From contig CALLKH010000674.1 of the NCBI GenBank assembly GCA_938008425.1, positions 1 to 7,229 of the forward strand: 7,229 nucleotides of DNA. Direction: 5' to 3'. This stretch comes from an uncultured Planctomycetaceae bacterium. Lineage in GTDB: Bacteria; Planctomycetota; Phycisphaerae; UBA1845; UTPLA1. How positions within the stretch are numbered: the first letter of the stretch is position 1; each line of letters begins with the position of its first letter. The translations under genes were made by a program, and so were the position numbers. The notes under the pieces were generated by a model. That model worked only from the letters and a program-made list of their open reading frames with translations. It was not told the origin of the DNA and searched no databases. Positions 7,178-7,229 of the stretch are shown piece by piece.

Positions 7178-7199
7178 AGGCCGCTTCAGCGGTCTTTCC
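7178..7199 (+). terminator. Weak candidate terminator downstream of the DinB-like gene
   Basis: AGGCCGC at 7178-7184 can pair with GCGGTCT at 7189-7195 (seven pairs, one of them G-U) around the tetraloop TTCA, and TTCC follows. It sits 42 bases after the stop codon. The T-tract is short, so this is only a candidate. Confidence 0.3.
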
Positions 7200-7229
7200 C
7201 GAAGGGCCATAGGCCAGTCGTTTACGACT

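Overview
The window is GC-rich bacterial DNA carrying three convincing genes, all on the + strand, separated by long gaps rather than packed into an operon. Third codon positions are strongly G/C, so the antisense strand is full of spurious open frames. GC-rich coding, a complete cobalamin-dependent methionine synthase with a PPFWG-type activation domain, and a secreted beta-helix protein ending in a Cys-hydrophobic-Arg tail would suit Planctomycetota or a similar environmental lineage. That assignment is an inference and I cannot confirm it from this sequence alone.

Layout: (1) 1-93, a short leader with a possible promoter. (2) 94-3633, metH, a full multi-domain methionine synthase with zinc, pterin, cobalamin and AdoMet-reactivation motifs all present. 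(3) 3634-4159, a 526-base gap of less biased composition that holds only a doubtful 55-codon frame, then a clear ribosome binding site. (4) 4160-6277, a 705-residue exported protein: signal peptide, glycine-rich right-handed beta-helix with three imperfect coils, Ig-like modules, a DUF11-like module and a C-terminal anchor-like tail. (5) 6295-6333, a perfect 12-bp hairpin that probably ends that transcript. (6) 6334-6587, a gap with a 6-bp hairpin and a 12-base palindrome. (7) 6639-7136, a DinB/YfiT-like four-helix-bundle protein with its three-histidine metal site intact. (8) 7137-7229, a tail with small inverted repeats.

The genes do not form an evident pathway: one belongs to core one-carbon metabolism, one to the cell surface or exterior, and one to a broad metal-dependent stress or transferase family. 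I see no CRISPR array, tRNA, rRNA, insertion sequence, defence module or other undescribed system. The most interesting items are the C-terminal tail of the beta-helix protein and the palindrome with clustered GTTC motifs upstream of the DinB-like gene.
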